From: Clostridia bacterium
Lineage (GTDB): Bacteria > Bacillota > Clostridia > Christensenellales > Aristaeellaceae
DNA length: 6,662 nucleotides
NCBI GenBank assembly: GCA_009776385.1
Contig: WRFT01000106.1
Coordinates: 1-6,662 of the forward strand
Direction of reading: 5' to 3'
Below, one piece after another: positions 1-6,316 of this stretch; the stretch's first letter is position 1, and every line of letters starts with the position of its first letter. The position numbers and the translations under genes were made by a program. The notes beneath the pieces were generated by a model that was not told the DNA's origin, did not search any database, and saw only the letters and a program-made list of their open reading frames with translations.

Positions 1-137
1 AATGCCGCAACACGCCCAAGCAGTAGCGCCCGCAGCAGCAATTCCTCATAAAGGTCAGGCGCAAGTAAGCGAATCAGGTTTAAGTCTTCCGGCATATAAA
101 AACACTCGGATGCAATATTAAACCAGTGCGCGGGCAT
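1..137 (-). CDS. N-terminal fragment of a probable CggR-like (SorC-family) transcriptional regulator
   Basis: Read on the minus strand from ATG at 137, the frame stays open for 45 codons to the window edge, so only the N-terminus is present. Residues 19-45 (start DLNLIRLLAPDLYEELLLR) resemble the stretch that precedes the DNA-binding helix-turn-helix in the central glycolytic gene repressor CggR, where a Pro-Asp-Leu is followed nine residues after the Pro by Arg and then Leu/Ile-Leu. Members of that family sense phosphorylated sugars and repress promoters, often of gapA operons. The DNA-binding and sugar-binding domains lie outside the window, so the family call is inference from a short match. 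The start is uncertain. ATG at 137 has only a weak ribosome binding site and an in-frame TAA two codons upstream. ATG at 95 (Met15) would give a length more typical of CggR proteins but also lacks a good site. The gene is transcribed divergently from the tyrosine T-box operon. Confidence 0.45.
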   Translation of the reverse strand, partial: MPAHWFNIASECFYMPEDLNLIRLLAPDLYEELLLRALLLGRVAA

Positions 138-189
138 GCGTTACACATTCTCACAGATCAATTATACACCCTTCCCAGCATTGAATATA

Positions 190-218
190 ATCATAACCCA
201 ATAGAAGGTATTTGTCCA
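190..218 (-). promoter_or_regulatory. Probable sigma-A-type promoter of the leftward regulator gene
   Basis: On the minus strand there is a -35 box TGGACA (218-213), a 17-base spacer and a -10 box TATGAT (195-190). Each differs from consensus by one base. Transcription would start near 183, leaving about 46 bases of leader before the ATG at 137. A second -10-like TATAAT lies at 166-161 but has no good -35 at the right distance. Confidence 0.55.
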
Positions 219-259
219 TAAGCGTCTTAACGTCGTATTATTATGATGCCATGCATCCC

Positions 260-288
260 TTGACACTCCGTGTTCAATTTCTTACAAT
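260..288 (+). promoter_or_regulatory. Sigma-A-type promoter of the tyrosine T-box operon
   Basis: A perfect -35 box TTGACA (260-265) is followed by a 17-base spacer and a -10 box TACAAT (283-288), one base from consensus. The predicted start, about 295, falls just before the T-box leader begins, which supports both calls. It is divergent from the promoter at 190-218, with about 40 bases between the two -35 boxes. Confidence 0.85.
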
Positions 289-387
289 GAGGCTGTTAAT
301 CAAGGCAGTGACGGGAAAAAGTAGCCAATTTAACTGTTTTAAGAGAGTTTTCGTTTGGTGCAAGAAAACAGCAGATGTTTTGGTGAA

Positions 388-390
388 TAC
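388..390 (+). promoter_or_regulatory. T-box specifier codon TAC (Tyr)
   Basis: The triplet TAC sits in the specifier-loop context GGTGAA-TAC-A, as in other T-box leaders, and would pair with the anticodon of tRNA-Tyr. The assignment rests on this context and on the downstream tyrosyl-tRNA synthetase gene. Confidence 0.88.
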
Positions 391-508
391 ATCCTTGAGC
401 CGGATGTCGAAGCGGTAGTAGGCATCCCCGGTACGCCGGTTACAGCGTATGAAAGCGGGGCATTCGTCCCGTTCTCACCGAGGGTCCGTCCGCGAGGGCT
501 GGCTGAAG

Positions 509-538
509 GGAAGTGGTACCGCGGCTTGTCCGCCTTCC
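509..538 (+). promoter_or_regulatory. T-box antiterminator
   Basis: Helix A2 pairs GGAAG (509-513) with CTTCC (534-538). The seven-base bulge TGGTACC (514-520) is the conserved acceptor-end binding site. Helix A1 pairs GCGG (521-524) with CCGC (530-533). This is the canonical antiterminator layout. Bases 533-538 are also needed for the terminator, so the two structures exclude each other. Confidence 0.93.
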
Positions 539-564
539 GTTGAAATGCTCACGGAGGGTTTTTT
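533..564 (+). terminator. Intrinsic terminator of the T-box leader
   Basis: CCTTCCGT (533-540) pairs with ACGGAGGG (551-558), eight pairs including one G-U, around a ten-base loop, followed by six T (559-564). It should form when charged tRNA-Tyr fails to stabilise the antiterminator, ending transcription before the aminotransferase gene. Confidence 0.93.
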
Positions 565-594
565 AATACCCTGATAACCGGAAGGAGGTCGTCA

Positions 595-1782
595 ATGATG
601 CCCATACCATTCGCAAAACGTTTCGACGGCATTACAGGCAGCGCTATTAGGGAGATTTTGCGTTTTATTTCCAAACCCGGAATGATATCTTTTGCGGGAG
701 GAAACCCGTCGCCCGCGGCGCTAAGGGAGGATGTTGTGCTTGAGTACACTCAAAAAGCGTTGTTACGGGATGGAAAAAACGTTTTGCAATACGGCGCGAC
801 GGAAGGATATGCTCCTTTTTTAGACAGCCTTGAGCGTTATTTAAACGAACACTTAACCATTCAAGCATCTCGAAAGGAGATACTGCCTGTCGCCGGGTCT
901 TCGCAGGCTATGGACTTGCTGCTTAAGGCGCTCATCGATCCCGGTGATACCATTCTTGTGGAAAACCCCACTTTTTTGGGCAATATTCAATGCATGCGTT
1001 TGTATCAAGCCAATATAGTACCTATCGAAAGCGATGCGCATGGTGTTATAACGGCTGACTTAGAAGAGGCGGTTCGAAAGCATCATCCAAAAATGGTGTA
1101 TGTTATCCCTACTTTCCAGAATCCTACCGGGCGTACGCTGGCATTGGACAGGAGAAAGTGTTTGGCAGAAATGGCTTCTGAGTATCAGTTTGTTTTAGCC
1201 GAGGATGATCCTTACCGAGATTTAAGGTATGCCGGGCAGACCTTACCGGCCATCAAGACGTTTGATACCACCGGGCACACGGCATATTTAGGTAGTTTTT
1301 CTAAAATAATATCACCGGGTATACGTGTAGGCTATCTGACAGCGAACGAGGCCATCATACGAAAGTGTACGATCGGCAAGCAATCGGCGGACGTACATTC
1401 TCCTAATTTAACGCAAGCAATTGTTGATTTGTATCTGCGCGAAAACGCGCTGCCCGAACATATTAAAACCATTTGCGGCGCGTATCGCCTGCAGTTAGAT
1501 GCCATGCTGCAGGAGTTAAGCGGTTTTCCGGAAGGTACCCGTTACACCGTTCCTGAAGGCGGTTTGTTTATCTTTGTCACCCTGCCAAACGACCTAAACG
1601 CCCAAAAACTTTTAGAAATATGCATCGAACGAAATGTCGCATTTGTACCGGGCACGCCTTTCTACCCGGATGGCGGGCATCATGATACGATGAGGCTGAA
1701 TTTTTCAAACAGTACCATTGACACCATCCATACCGGGATGCGAATATTGAAACAAGCTATCATTGATTTAGGAGGCGAATGA
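595..1782 (+). CDS. Fold-type I PLP-dependent aminotransferase (LysN/AadAT-like), probably acting on aromatic amino acids
   Basis: The 395-residue protein has the full set of class I/II aminotransferase motifs. YGATEGY is at 66-72 and the GSSQAMDLL cofactor loop at 101-109. NPTG is at 176-179, with Asn176 near the PLP ring. EDDPY is at 203-207, with Asp204 expected to pair with the pyridine nitrogen. SFSK is at 234-237, with Lys237 the Schiff-base lysine, and Arg244 is the phosphate-binding arginine. RLNF is at 367-370, with Arg367 binding the substrate carboxylate. There is no N-terminal GntR-type DNA-binding domain, so it is an enzyme and not a MocR regulator. An AAGGAGGT ribosome site (582-589) is well placed for ATG 595 or the adjoining ATG 598. 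It is the first gene behind the tyrosine T-box and ends four bases before tyrS. That context suggests transamination of 4-hydroxyphenylpyruvate or prephenate in tyrosine synthesis. The family is broad (2-aminoadipate, kynurenine, branched-chain and aromatic substrates), so the substrate is inference. Confidence 0.93.
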   Translation: MMPIPFAKRFDGITGSAIREILRFISKPGMISFAGGNPSPAALREDVVLEYTQKALLRDGKNVLQYGATEGYAPFLDSLERYLNEHLTIQASRKEILPVAGSSQAMDLLLKALIDPGDTILVENPTFLGNIQCMRLYQANIVPIESDAHGVITADLEEAVRKHHPKMVYVIPTFQNPTGRTLALDRRKCLAEMASEYQFVLAEDDPYRDLRYAGQTLPAIKTFDTTGHTAYLGSFSKIISPGIRVGYLTANEAIIRKCTIGKQSADVHSPNLTQAIVDLYLRENALPEHIKTICGAYRLQLDAMLQELSGFPEGTRYTVPEGGLFIFVTLPNDLNAQKLLEICIERNVAFVPGTPFYPDGGHHDTMRLNFSNSTIDTIHTGMRILKQAIIDLGGE

Positions 1783-1786
1783 TACC

Positions 1787-3013
1787 ATGAATGTACTGGA
1801 TATCCTGGAAGAGCGCGGTTTTATCGCGCAAACGACGTTTAAAGAGGATTTACACAAGCGGTTAGAATCGGAGTCCATGACGTTTTATGTGGGTTTCGAC
1901 CCTACCGCTGACAGCCTCCACGTCGGTCATTTTATACCTGTCATGGCCATGACACATTTACAGAGAGCCGGCCACCGCCCCATTGCGCTGGGCGGCGGAG
2001 GCACCGCCATGGTGGGCGACCCCAGCGGTAAAACGGATCTAAGGCAGATGCTGACACAAGAAACCATTATGCGGAATATGGAGGCCATTAAGCAGCAGCT
2101 CGCACGATTTCTGGATTTTTCCGATGGAAAAGCGCTTATGCTGAATAACGGTGACTGGTTATTAAAACTAAACTACGTCGAGTTTTTGCGTGATATCGGT
2201 TCTGTTTTTTCCGTAAACCGCATGTTAGCGGCGGAATGCTACAAACAGCGCATGGAAAAAGGGCTGACTTTTTTGGAATTTAATTACATGGTTATGCAGG
2301 GGTATGATTTCCTGCATCTCTTTGAACAGCATGGGTGCCGCCTTCAACTGGGCGGCGATGACCAGTGGAGCAACATACTGGCCGGCGCTGATTTAATCCG
2401 CCGCAAGAAGAATGAAGACGCGTTCGCTTTAACTTGGAAGCTCATTACGATGAGTGACGGCAAAAAAATGGGAAAAACGGAAAAAGGCGCGTTATGGCTG
2501 GACCCGAACCGCACATCTCCCTATGAGTTTTACCAATACTGGCGTAACATCCCGGATAGCGATGTGGGCAAGTTCCTCGCATTATTAACCTTTATGCCTA
2601 TGGACGAGGTGCGCAGATTAGGTTCACTCAAGGATCAGGCCATTAATGAAGCCAAGCAGATATTGGCTTATGAGGTCACAAGCCTCATTCACGGTTCTGA
2701 AGCGGCAAGCAAAGCGCAAGAAGCCTCGCAGGCTCTGTTTGGCGGGAACACGTTATCGGAGAATACGCCATCGTATCAATGGCCGCTTTCTGTTTTTTTG
2801 GAGGATAACAGGCTGACGACATTGCTGATGCTTTGCGGGTTATGCTCAAGTAAAAGCGAAGCGCGAAAGATGGTTCAATGCGGCGCGGTTTTTCTTGGTG
2901 ATGATAAGGTTTTAGACCCGGATACACGTGTCACGGAAGACGATTTAGAACGAGGAGACATGGTACTACGGAAAGGGAAGAAAAGTTTCTGCCGCATCCG
3001 TTTGTTGAAATGA
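1787..3013 (+). CDS. tyrS: Tyrosyl-tRNA synthetase
   Basis: This cytoplasmic class I enzyme activates tyrosine with ATP and attaches it to tRNA-Tyr. At 408 residues it has normal length. The Rossmann catalytic domain carries the HIGH motif as HVGH (45-48) and GGDDQW at 189-194. The KMSKS loop is KMGKT (227-231). Residues matching the tyrosine pocket of the Geobacillus enzyme are present: Tyr34, Tyr167, Gln171 and Asp174. The C-terminal S4-type RNA-binding domain covers roughly 342-405. The KMGKT loop and the segment after it resemble the TyrZ-type group more than Bacillus TyrS (KFGKT), from memory of those sequences. AGGAGG (1770-1775), inside the end of the preceding gene, serves ATG 1787 with an 11-base spacing. 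Its control by a tyrosine T-box two genes upstream is the expected feedback. The stop overlaps the next start as ATGA. Confidence 0.98.
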   Translation: MNVLDILEERGFIAQTTFKEDLHKRLESESMTFYVGFDPTADSLHVGHFIPVMAMTHLQRAGHRPIALGGGGTAMVGDPSGKTDLRQMLTQETIMRNMEAIKQQLARFLDFSDGKALMLNNGDWLLKLNYVEFLRDIGSVFSVNRMLAAECYKQRMEKGLTFLEFNYMVMQGYDFLHLFEQHGCRLQLGGDDQWSNILAGADLIRRKKNEDAFALTWKLITMSDGKKMGKTEKGALWLDPNRTSPYEFYQYWRNIPDSDVGKFLALLTFMPMDEVRRLGSLKDQAINEAKQILAYEVTSLIHGSEAASKAQEASQALFGGNTLSENTPSYQWPLSVFLEDNRLTTLLMLCGLCSSKSEARKMVQCGAVFLGDDKVLDPDTRVTEDDLERGDMVLRKGKKSFCRIRLLK

Positions 3014-3654
3014 CCGATACGTACCTTACCGTTCACGAAGAAGCACATGTGACGTATACCACGCAGAAAAGCTGTTTTATCGGCAGCGCCGCTCCCTGTT
3101 TGTCGGAAGAGGACGCCCTTTCTTTTATTGCGCGTATCCGCCAAAAATATATCGAGGCGTCGCATTATTGTTATGCTTATATCTTCAACCGGGAGAGTCC
3201 TTTATCCCGTTTCACTGACGACGGGGAGCCCTCCGGAACGGCCGGGCTGCCTATTTTAAACGTTTTAAAGCAAAAAGAACTCACAAACACATGCGCGGTT
3301 GTCACCCGGTATTACGGCGGAATACCCCTCGGCAAGAGCGGTCTCATCCGCGCTTATACGCGTTCGTGCGCGTCAGCAGCCGATGCAGCCGGGATTATTT
3401 GCATGGAGTTATGCGAACAATGGGAATGTACCGTTCCTTATCCTATGTGGGATAGGACGCGCCGCTTACTGGAAACCATGCCCGTACGCTTAGAAGCGCC
3501 TGTCTTCACGGAGAATGTCCGTTTTATGTTATGCATTGGCCAACAGGATACGCCGGAAGTAATGGTCAGATTAAAAGATATAACGAGCGGCTCCATTCAA
3601 TGCCATCAAACAGGCGTTTTTTATGCGCCCCGGGATAACCGCAACCGCTTATAA
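3010..3654 (+). CDS. YigZ/YvyE (IMPACT) family protein
   Basis: The 214-residue protein has the two-part layout of bacterial YigZ and YvyE. The N-terminal IMPACT domain (about 15-125) carries the signature DDGEPSGTAG (70-79) and RYYGGIPLGKSGLIRAY (100-116). A C-terminal ferredoxin-like DUF1949-type domain follows at about 135-205. Most members read LGAGGL where this one has LGKSGL, a small departure. The bacterial biochemical role is not settled. The eukaryotic relative IMPACT modulates the Gcn2 translational stress kinase, and a link to translation or nucleic-acid binding has been proposed. The start ATG overlaps the tyrS stop (ATGA), implying translational coupling and inclusion in the tyrosine-controlled transcript. 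No separate promoter or strong ribosome site is visible. Its stop overlaps the end of the convergent psuG gene by six bases. Confidence 0.93.
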   Translation: MTDTYLTVHEEAHVTYTTQKSCFIGSAAPCLSEEDALSFIARIRQKYIEASHYCYAYIFNRESPLSRFTDDGEPSGTAGLPILNVLKQKELTNTCAVVTRYYGGIPLGKSGLIRAYTRSCASAADAAGIICMELCEQWECTVPYPMWDRTRRLLETMPVRLEAPVFTENVRFMLCIGQQDTPEVMVRLKDITSGSIQCHQTGVFYAPRDNRNRL

Positions 3655-4566
3655 CCGGCATAAGGCCTTGGCAATATCCGCGCCGAGCACCGCGTTATTA
3701 TAAACAAGACATATGTTGGCTTTAAGGCTCTCGCCTCCTGAAAGTTCCTTAATTTTATCCAGCAAGAACGGGGTGATACGCTTGCCGTGAATGCCCAAAC
3801 GCGTGCATTCTAAAATGGCATCCTGCACGCATTGCTCAAAATCAAACAGCCCGGAAGCGTCCCTTTCCGGTATGGGATTGACCACCAATAAGCCGCTTTG
3901 ATAATCACAGGCTTGTTGTGCCTTGATTATCTTAGCGATGTCTTCCGGTTTATCCGCTCGATAGTCTACGGGGAACCCGGACGACCTTGAATAAAACGCG
4001 GGAAGATCATTTGTTTGATAACCGATAACGGGTATGCCCATTGTTTCTAAATATTCCAGTGTTCGTCCGATATCTAAGATTGATTTAGGCCCCGCGCACA
4101 CAACCGCCATACGCGTATGCGCCAGTTCTTGCAAATCCGCTGAAATATCCATTGTTGACTCGGCACCGCGATGAACTCCGCCGATACCGCCCGTCACGAA
4201 TACGGATATGCCGGCCATGGACGCGCCTATCATGGTGGCTGACACCGTCGTGGCGCCGTCTTCACGCCCGGCCAGCAAGACAGGAACATCCCGCCTGCTC
4301 GCTTTGATGACAGCTAACCCTTTTTTGCCCAGATATTCAATATCATCAGCGCTTAAGCCAACCTTTATTTTACCCTTAAGAATGGCGATTGTTGCCGGTA
4401 TGCCTCCCGCTTGACGAATGATACTTTCGGTGTGAAGCGCTGTTTCAACATTTTGGGGATACGGCATGCCATGCGCGATAATGGTGGATTCCAACGCGAC
4501 AACGGGTACGCGCTTTGATAAAGCCGAACGTATTTCATCGGTAACATCCAAGTATAAATCATACAC
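3649..4566 (-). CDS. psuG: Pseudouridine-5'-phosphate glycosidase
   Basis: This enzyme reversibly cleaves the C-C glycosidic bond of pseudouridine 5'-phosphate to uracil and ribose 5-phosphate; cleavage is the physiological direction. The 305-residue length matches the family. Hallmark motifs are VALESTIIAHGMPYP (23-37), VIKASRRDVP (86-95), the glycine-rich TGGIGGVHRGAE (125-136) with DISADL after it, and CAGPKSILDI (157-166). Glu26, Lys88, Asp144 and Lys161 all sit five positions before the Glu31, Lys93, Asp149 and Lys166 remembered for the E. coli enzyme. Lys161 is therefore the likely Schiff-base residue and Asp144 the metal ligand. The start is GTG at 4566, one base after the psuK stop. 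The nearby ATG at 4562 is out of frame and no other start fits the conserved N-terminus. The strict pairing with psuK supports a two-step salvage pathway. The gene ends against yigZ. Confidence 0.97.
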   Translation of the reverse strand: MYDLYLDVTDEIRSALSKRVPVVALESTIIAHGMPYPQNVETALHTESIIRQAGGIPATIAILKGKIKVGLSADDIEYLGKKGLAVIKASRRDVPVLLAGREDGATTVSATMIGASMAGISVFVTGGIGGVHRGAESTMDISADLQELAHTRMAVVCAGPKSILDIGRTLEYLETMGIPVIGYQTNDLPAFYSRSSGFPVDYRADKPEDIAKIIKAQQACDYQSGLLVVNPIPERDASGLFDFEQCVQDAILECTRLGIHGKRITPFLLDKIKELSGGESLKANICLVYNNAVLGADIAKALCRL

Positions 4567-4567
4567 C

Positions 4568-5491
4568 TTACTTCCGCTCCATTCTTTCTTTTAGCTGCCC
4601 TATGCATAAACTATCCGGCATGGTTTTATCCGATTCCGCGCAAATACAGGCGGCAGCCAACCCCATTTTTGTGAATGTCTCGATGCCCTCCCCCATTGCA
4701 TAACCAACGGCGGCAGCGGCTGAAAACGCGTCGCCGCATCCGTTTGTATTACGCACAGTCCCGGGAAAGCGCATGAGCCTACCCGCGTGATACCCATTAT
4801 CATAATACGCCCCGTCGCTGCCTAAAGACAACATCACATTGGAAACACCGGCCAGACAAAGATCACGCGCCGCGGCAGCCTCATCCTCCCTCGTCCGAAG
4901 CGTTCTGTTTAATAAAGATTCCGCTTCCATTCGATTGGGTTTCAGGAGGGAAAACCGGTTTAACCATTCCCGCGCTTTTAATGCTTTTGGGCGGGAAACA
5001 GGATCAAAGAAGATGGGCGCCTTTACATGCAGGGCAATAAAGCCAATGGATTGCGATGGCAGATTCGCGTCTAAAACCAATAACTTTGCCGCATTCATCA
5101 CATCAAGCCTGTCCCGCAGCACATGAGGGGTTACGGCGTCACATAGCCGCATATCGGAAACAGCAGCGCGCACATCGCCGTTTTGATCATTGACACACAG
5201 ATAAGACGATGTACGCGCGTTTTTAACTGTAATGGAATACGTCATATCCACACATGCATCCATACAGGCTTCTTGAATCATTTGCGCATACGCGTCATCA
5301 CCCAGCACTGTTATGAGCTTTACCGGATATGACAGTTTGGCAATTATCGCGGCAATGTTTCGCCCAACACCACCCGGAGATACCATTACCGTTCCGGGAT
5401 TTGAATCACCCGCGTTAAACCGGCCGTCGGGTATTCCGATGATATCAACATTAGCCGCGCCGACCACACAAATATAACTATCATTTGTCAT
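4568..5491 (-). CDS. psuK: PfkB-family kinase, probable pseudouridine kinase
   Basis: The product (307 residues from ATG 5491) is a ribokinase-fold (PfkB) sugar/nucleoside kinase. The first PfkB signature is around SPGGVGRNIA (38-47), following the N-terminal strand ICVVGAANVDI (7-17). The substrate-lid segment is around 75-105. The ATP-site region is NTNGCGDAF (248-256), where Asp254 is the expected catalytic base. The usual GAGD reads GCGD. The adjoining psuG, separated by one base, is the main reason to assign pseudouridine as substrate. The fold alone would also fit adenosine, ribose or other sugar kinases. The frame extends four codons further to a GTG at 5503, but that lies one base from AGGAGG (5510-5505). 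ATG 5491, 13 bases from it, also aligns better with family N-termini. The gene follows tatD after 45 bases without an obvious terminator. Confidence 0.9.
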   Translation of the reverse strand: MTNDSYICVVGAANVDIIGIPDGRFNAGDSNPGTVMVSPGGVGRNIAAIIAKLSYPVKLITVLGDDAYAQMIQEACMDACVDMTYSITVKNARTSSYLCVNDQNGDVRAAVSDMRLCDAVTPHVLRDRLDVMNAAKLLVLDANLPSQSIGFIALHVKAPIFFDPVSRPKALKAREWLNRFSLLKPNRMEAESLLNRTLRTREDEAAAARDLCLAGVSNVMLSLGSDGAYYDNGYHAGRLMRFPGTVRNTNGCGDAFSAAAAVGYAMGEGIETFTKMGLAAACICAESDKTMPDSLCIGQLKERMERK

Positions 5492-5504
5492 AACGGAGCA
5501 CACG

Positions 5505-5510
5505 CCTCCT
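5505..5510 (-). promoter_or_regulatory. AGGAGG ribosome binding site deciding the psuK start
   Basis: The minus-strand AGGAGG ends one base before the upstream in-frame GTG (5503), too close for initiation there, and 13 bases before ATG 5491. The spacing to ATG is long but usable, so the shorter product is preferred. Confidence 0.65.
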
Positions 5511-5536
5511 GTTTATGAATGGTTTAGTTTTTTAAG

Positions 5537-6316
5537 CTAGAGTAATGGTATGCAAAATACTTTGCAGGCGTTTTGAATAAGGGTTTCGGCTAATTGCTCC
5601 TCATCCATACACTTGACTTCCGCCATCTTTTTAATGATATAGGATACATGCGCAGGTTCATTGCGTCTGCCCCGTAACGGCACCGGCGATAGATAGGGCG
5701 CGTCCGTTTCCGCTAAAATTCTATTATAAGGGACATATGCCGCCACTTCACGCTGTCCCACCGCGTTTTTATATGTCAGAGGACCCGCGAAAGAAATATA
5801 AAACCCCATATCTAAATATCGGCTTGCCTGTAGTGTATTACCCGAAAAACAATGTATCACGCCGGAAGGCAGCTTGCCTTTTCTGCTTCCCATCAGGTTA
5901 ATGATATCATCATGCGCGCTGCGAACATGGCAGATTACCGGTATGGAAAATGAATACGCCAACTCTAACTGCCGCATAAACACATCGCGTTGGACAGGCC
6001 TTTCGGAATGGTCGTAGTAATAATCTAACCCGATTTCACCAATGGCAGCGACACGTTTATGATGAACCAGAAGGCTTAGCTCATCCAGATTGTCGTGATG
6101 AAAGGACGCCGCTTCGTGGGGATGAATGCCCACGGCGGCATACAGCATGGCGTTTTCAGCCGATAAAGCCGCGGCCAGCCTTGATGAGGGCATGTCCGAT
6201 CCCGCTACGAGTGCGGCAACGACGCCATGATCCTTCAATCCGGAGATGACCTGACCCCTGTCTACGTCAAACTGCGGATCATTAAGGTGGCAGTGCGTAT
6301 CAAAAAGCCTCACCAT
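5537..6316 (-). CDS. tatD: TatD-family metal-dependent deoxyribonuclease/hydrolase
   Basis: The 259-residue protein is a TIM-barrel metallohydrolase of the TatD family, normally about 255-265 residues. The metal-binding residues are all present: HCH (His8 and His10) in FDTHCHL, Glu94 in GEIGLDYYYD, His130 in ICHVR, His155 in IHCFSG and Asp205 in AETDAPY. Family members act as 3'-5' exonucleases on DNA or RNA and have been tied to DNA repair and RNA quality control. The substrate here cannot be told from sequence. ATG 6316 follows the metG stop with no gap (TAAATG), with AGGG just upstream, so the two are likely translationally coupled. The metG-tatD order is also found in Bacillus, which supports vertical inheritance of this block. 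The stop is TAG at 5539-5537. Confidence 0.95.
   Translation of the reverse strand: MVRLFDTHCHLNDPQFDVDRGQVISGLKDHGVVAALVAGSDMPSSRLAAALSAENAMLYAAVGIHPHEAASFHHDNLDELSLLVHHKRVAAIGEIGLDYYYDHSERPVQRDVFMRQLELAYSFSIPVICHVRSAHDDIINLMGSRKGKLPSGVIHCFSGNTLQASRYLDMGFYISFAGPLTYKNAVGQREVAAYVPYNRILAETDAPYLSPVPLRGRRNEPAHVSYIIKKMAEVKCMDEEQLAETLIQNACKVFCIPLL

Larger units (their letters stand above)
295..564 (+). ncRNA. Tyrosine-specific T-box riboswitch leader
   Basis: This untranslated leader should bind tRNA-Tyr and let transcription continue only when the tRNA is uncharged. The 5' part has the usual stem I signs: the AGAGAG element (342-347) and a distal hairpin GTTTTC (347-352) / GAAAAC (364-369) with the GGTGCAA loop motif. 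The specifier region GGTGAATAC follows (382-390), with codon TAC (tyrosine) at 388-390 and then A. A further strong hairpin pairs 426-436 with 445-460, interrupted by a GAAAG bulge. The 3' part holds the T-box core GAAGTGGTACCGCGG (510-524). The TGGT at 514-517 can pair with the ACCA 3' end expected for tRNA-Tyr. A terminator follows at once. Downstream tyrS agrees with the specifier. The 5' limit is set by the predicted transcription start and may be off by several bases. Confidence 0.95.

Noticed and set aside
161..166. Minus-strand TATAAT as the -10 box of the regulator gene
   Set aside because: No hexamer at 16-18 bases upstream matches TTGACA well. TGGACA-17-TATGAT at 218-190 is a better promoter.
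212..543. Two small plus-strand open frames (212-418 and 355-543) that could be called as short genes
   Set aside because: They overlap the promoter and the structured T-box leader, have no ribosome sites and no protein-like composition. The RNA element explains this region.
2685..3165. Minus-strand open frames inside tyrS and yigZ
   Set aside because: They are antisense shadows of well-supported genes with clear family motifs, and they show no recognisable protein features.
3613..3663. Short inverted repeats near the convergent junction (GGCG/CGCC and TTATGC/GCATAA) as a bidirectional terminator
   Set aside because: The stems are only 4-6 pairs, the longer loop is about 30 bases, and neither strand has a T-run after the stem.
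5492..5503. GTG at 5503 as the psuK start
   Set aside because: It lies one base after AGGAGG, too close for initiation. ATG 5491 fits the family N-terminus.
5492..5536. Possible separate promoter or terminator between tatD and psuK
   Set aside because: The 45-base gap has an A-run but no hairpin before a T-run, and no convincing -35/-10 pair was found there or in the end of tatD.
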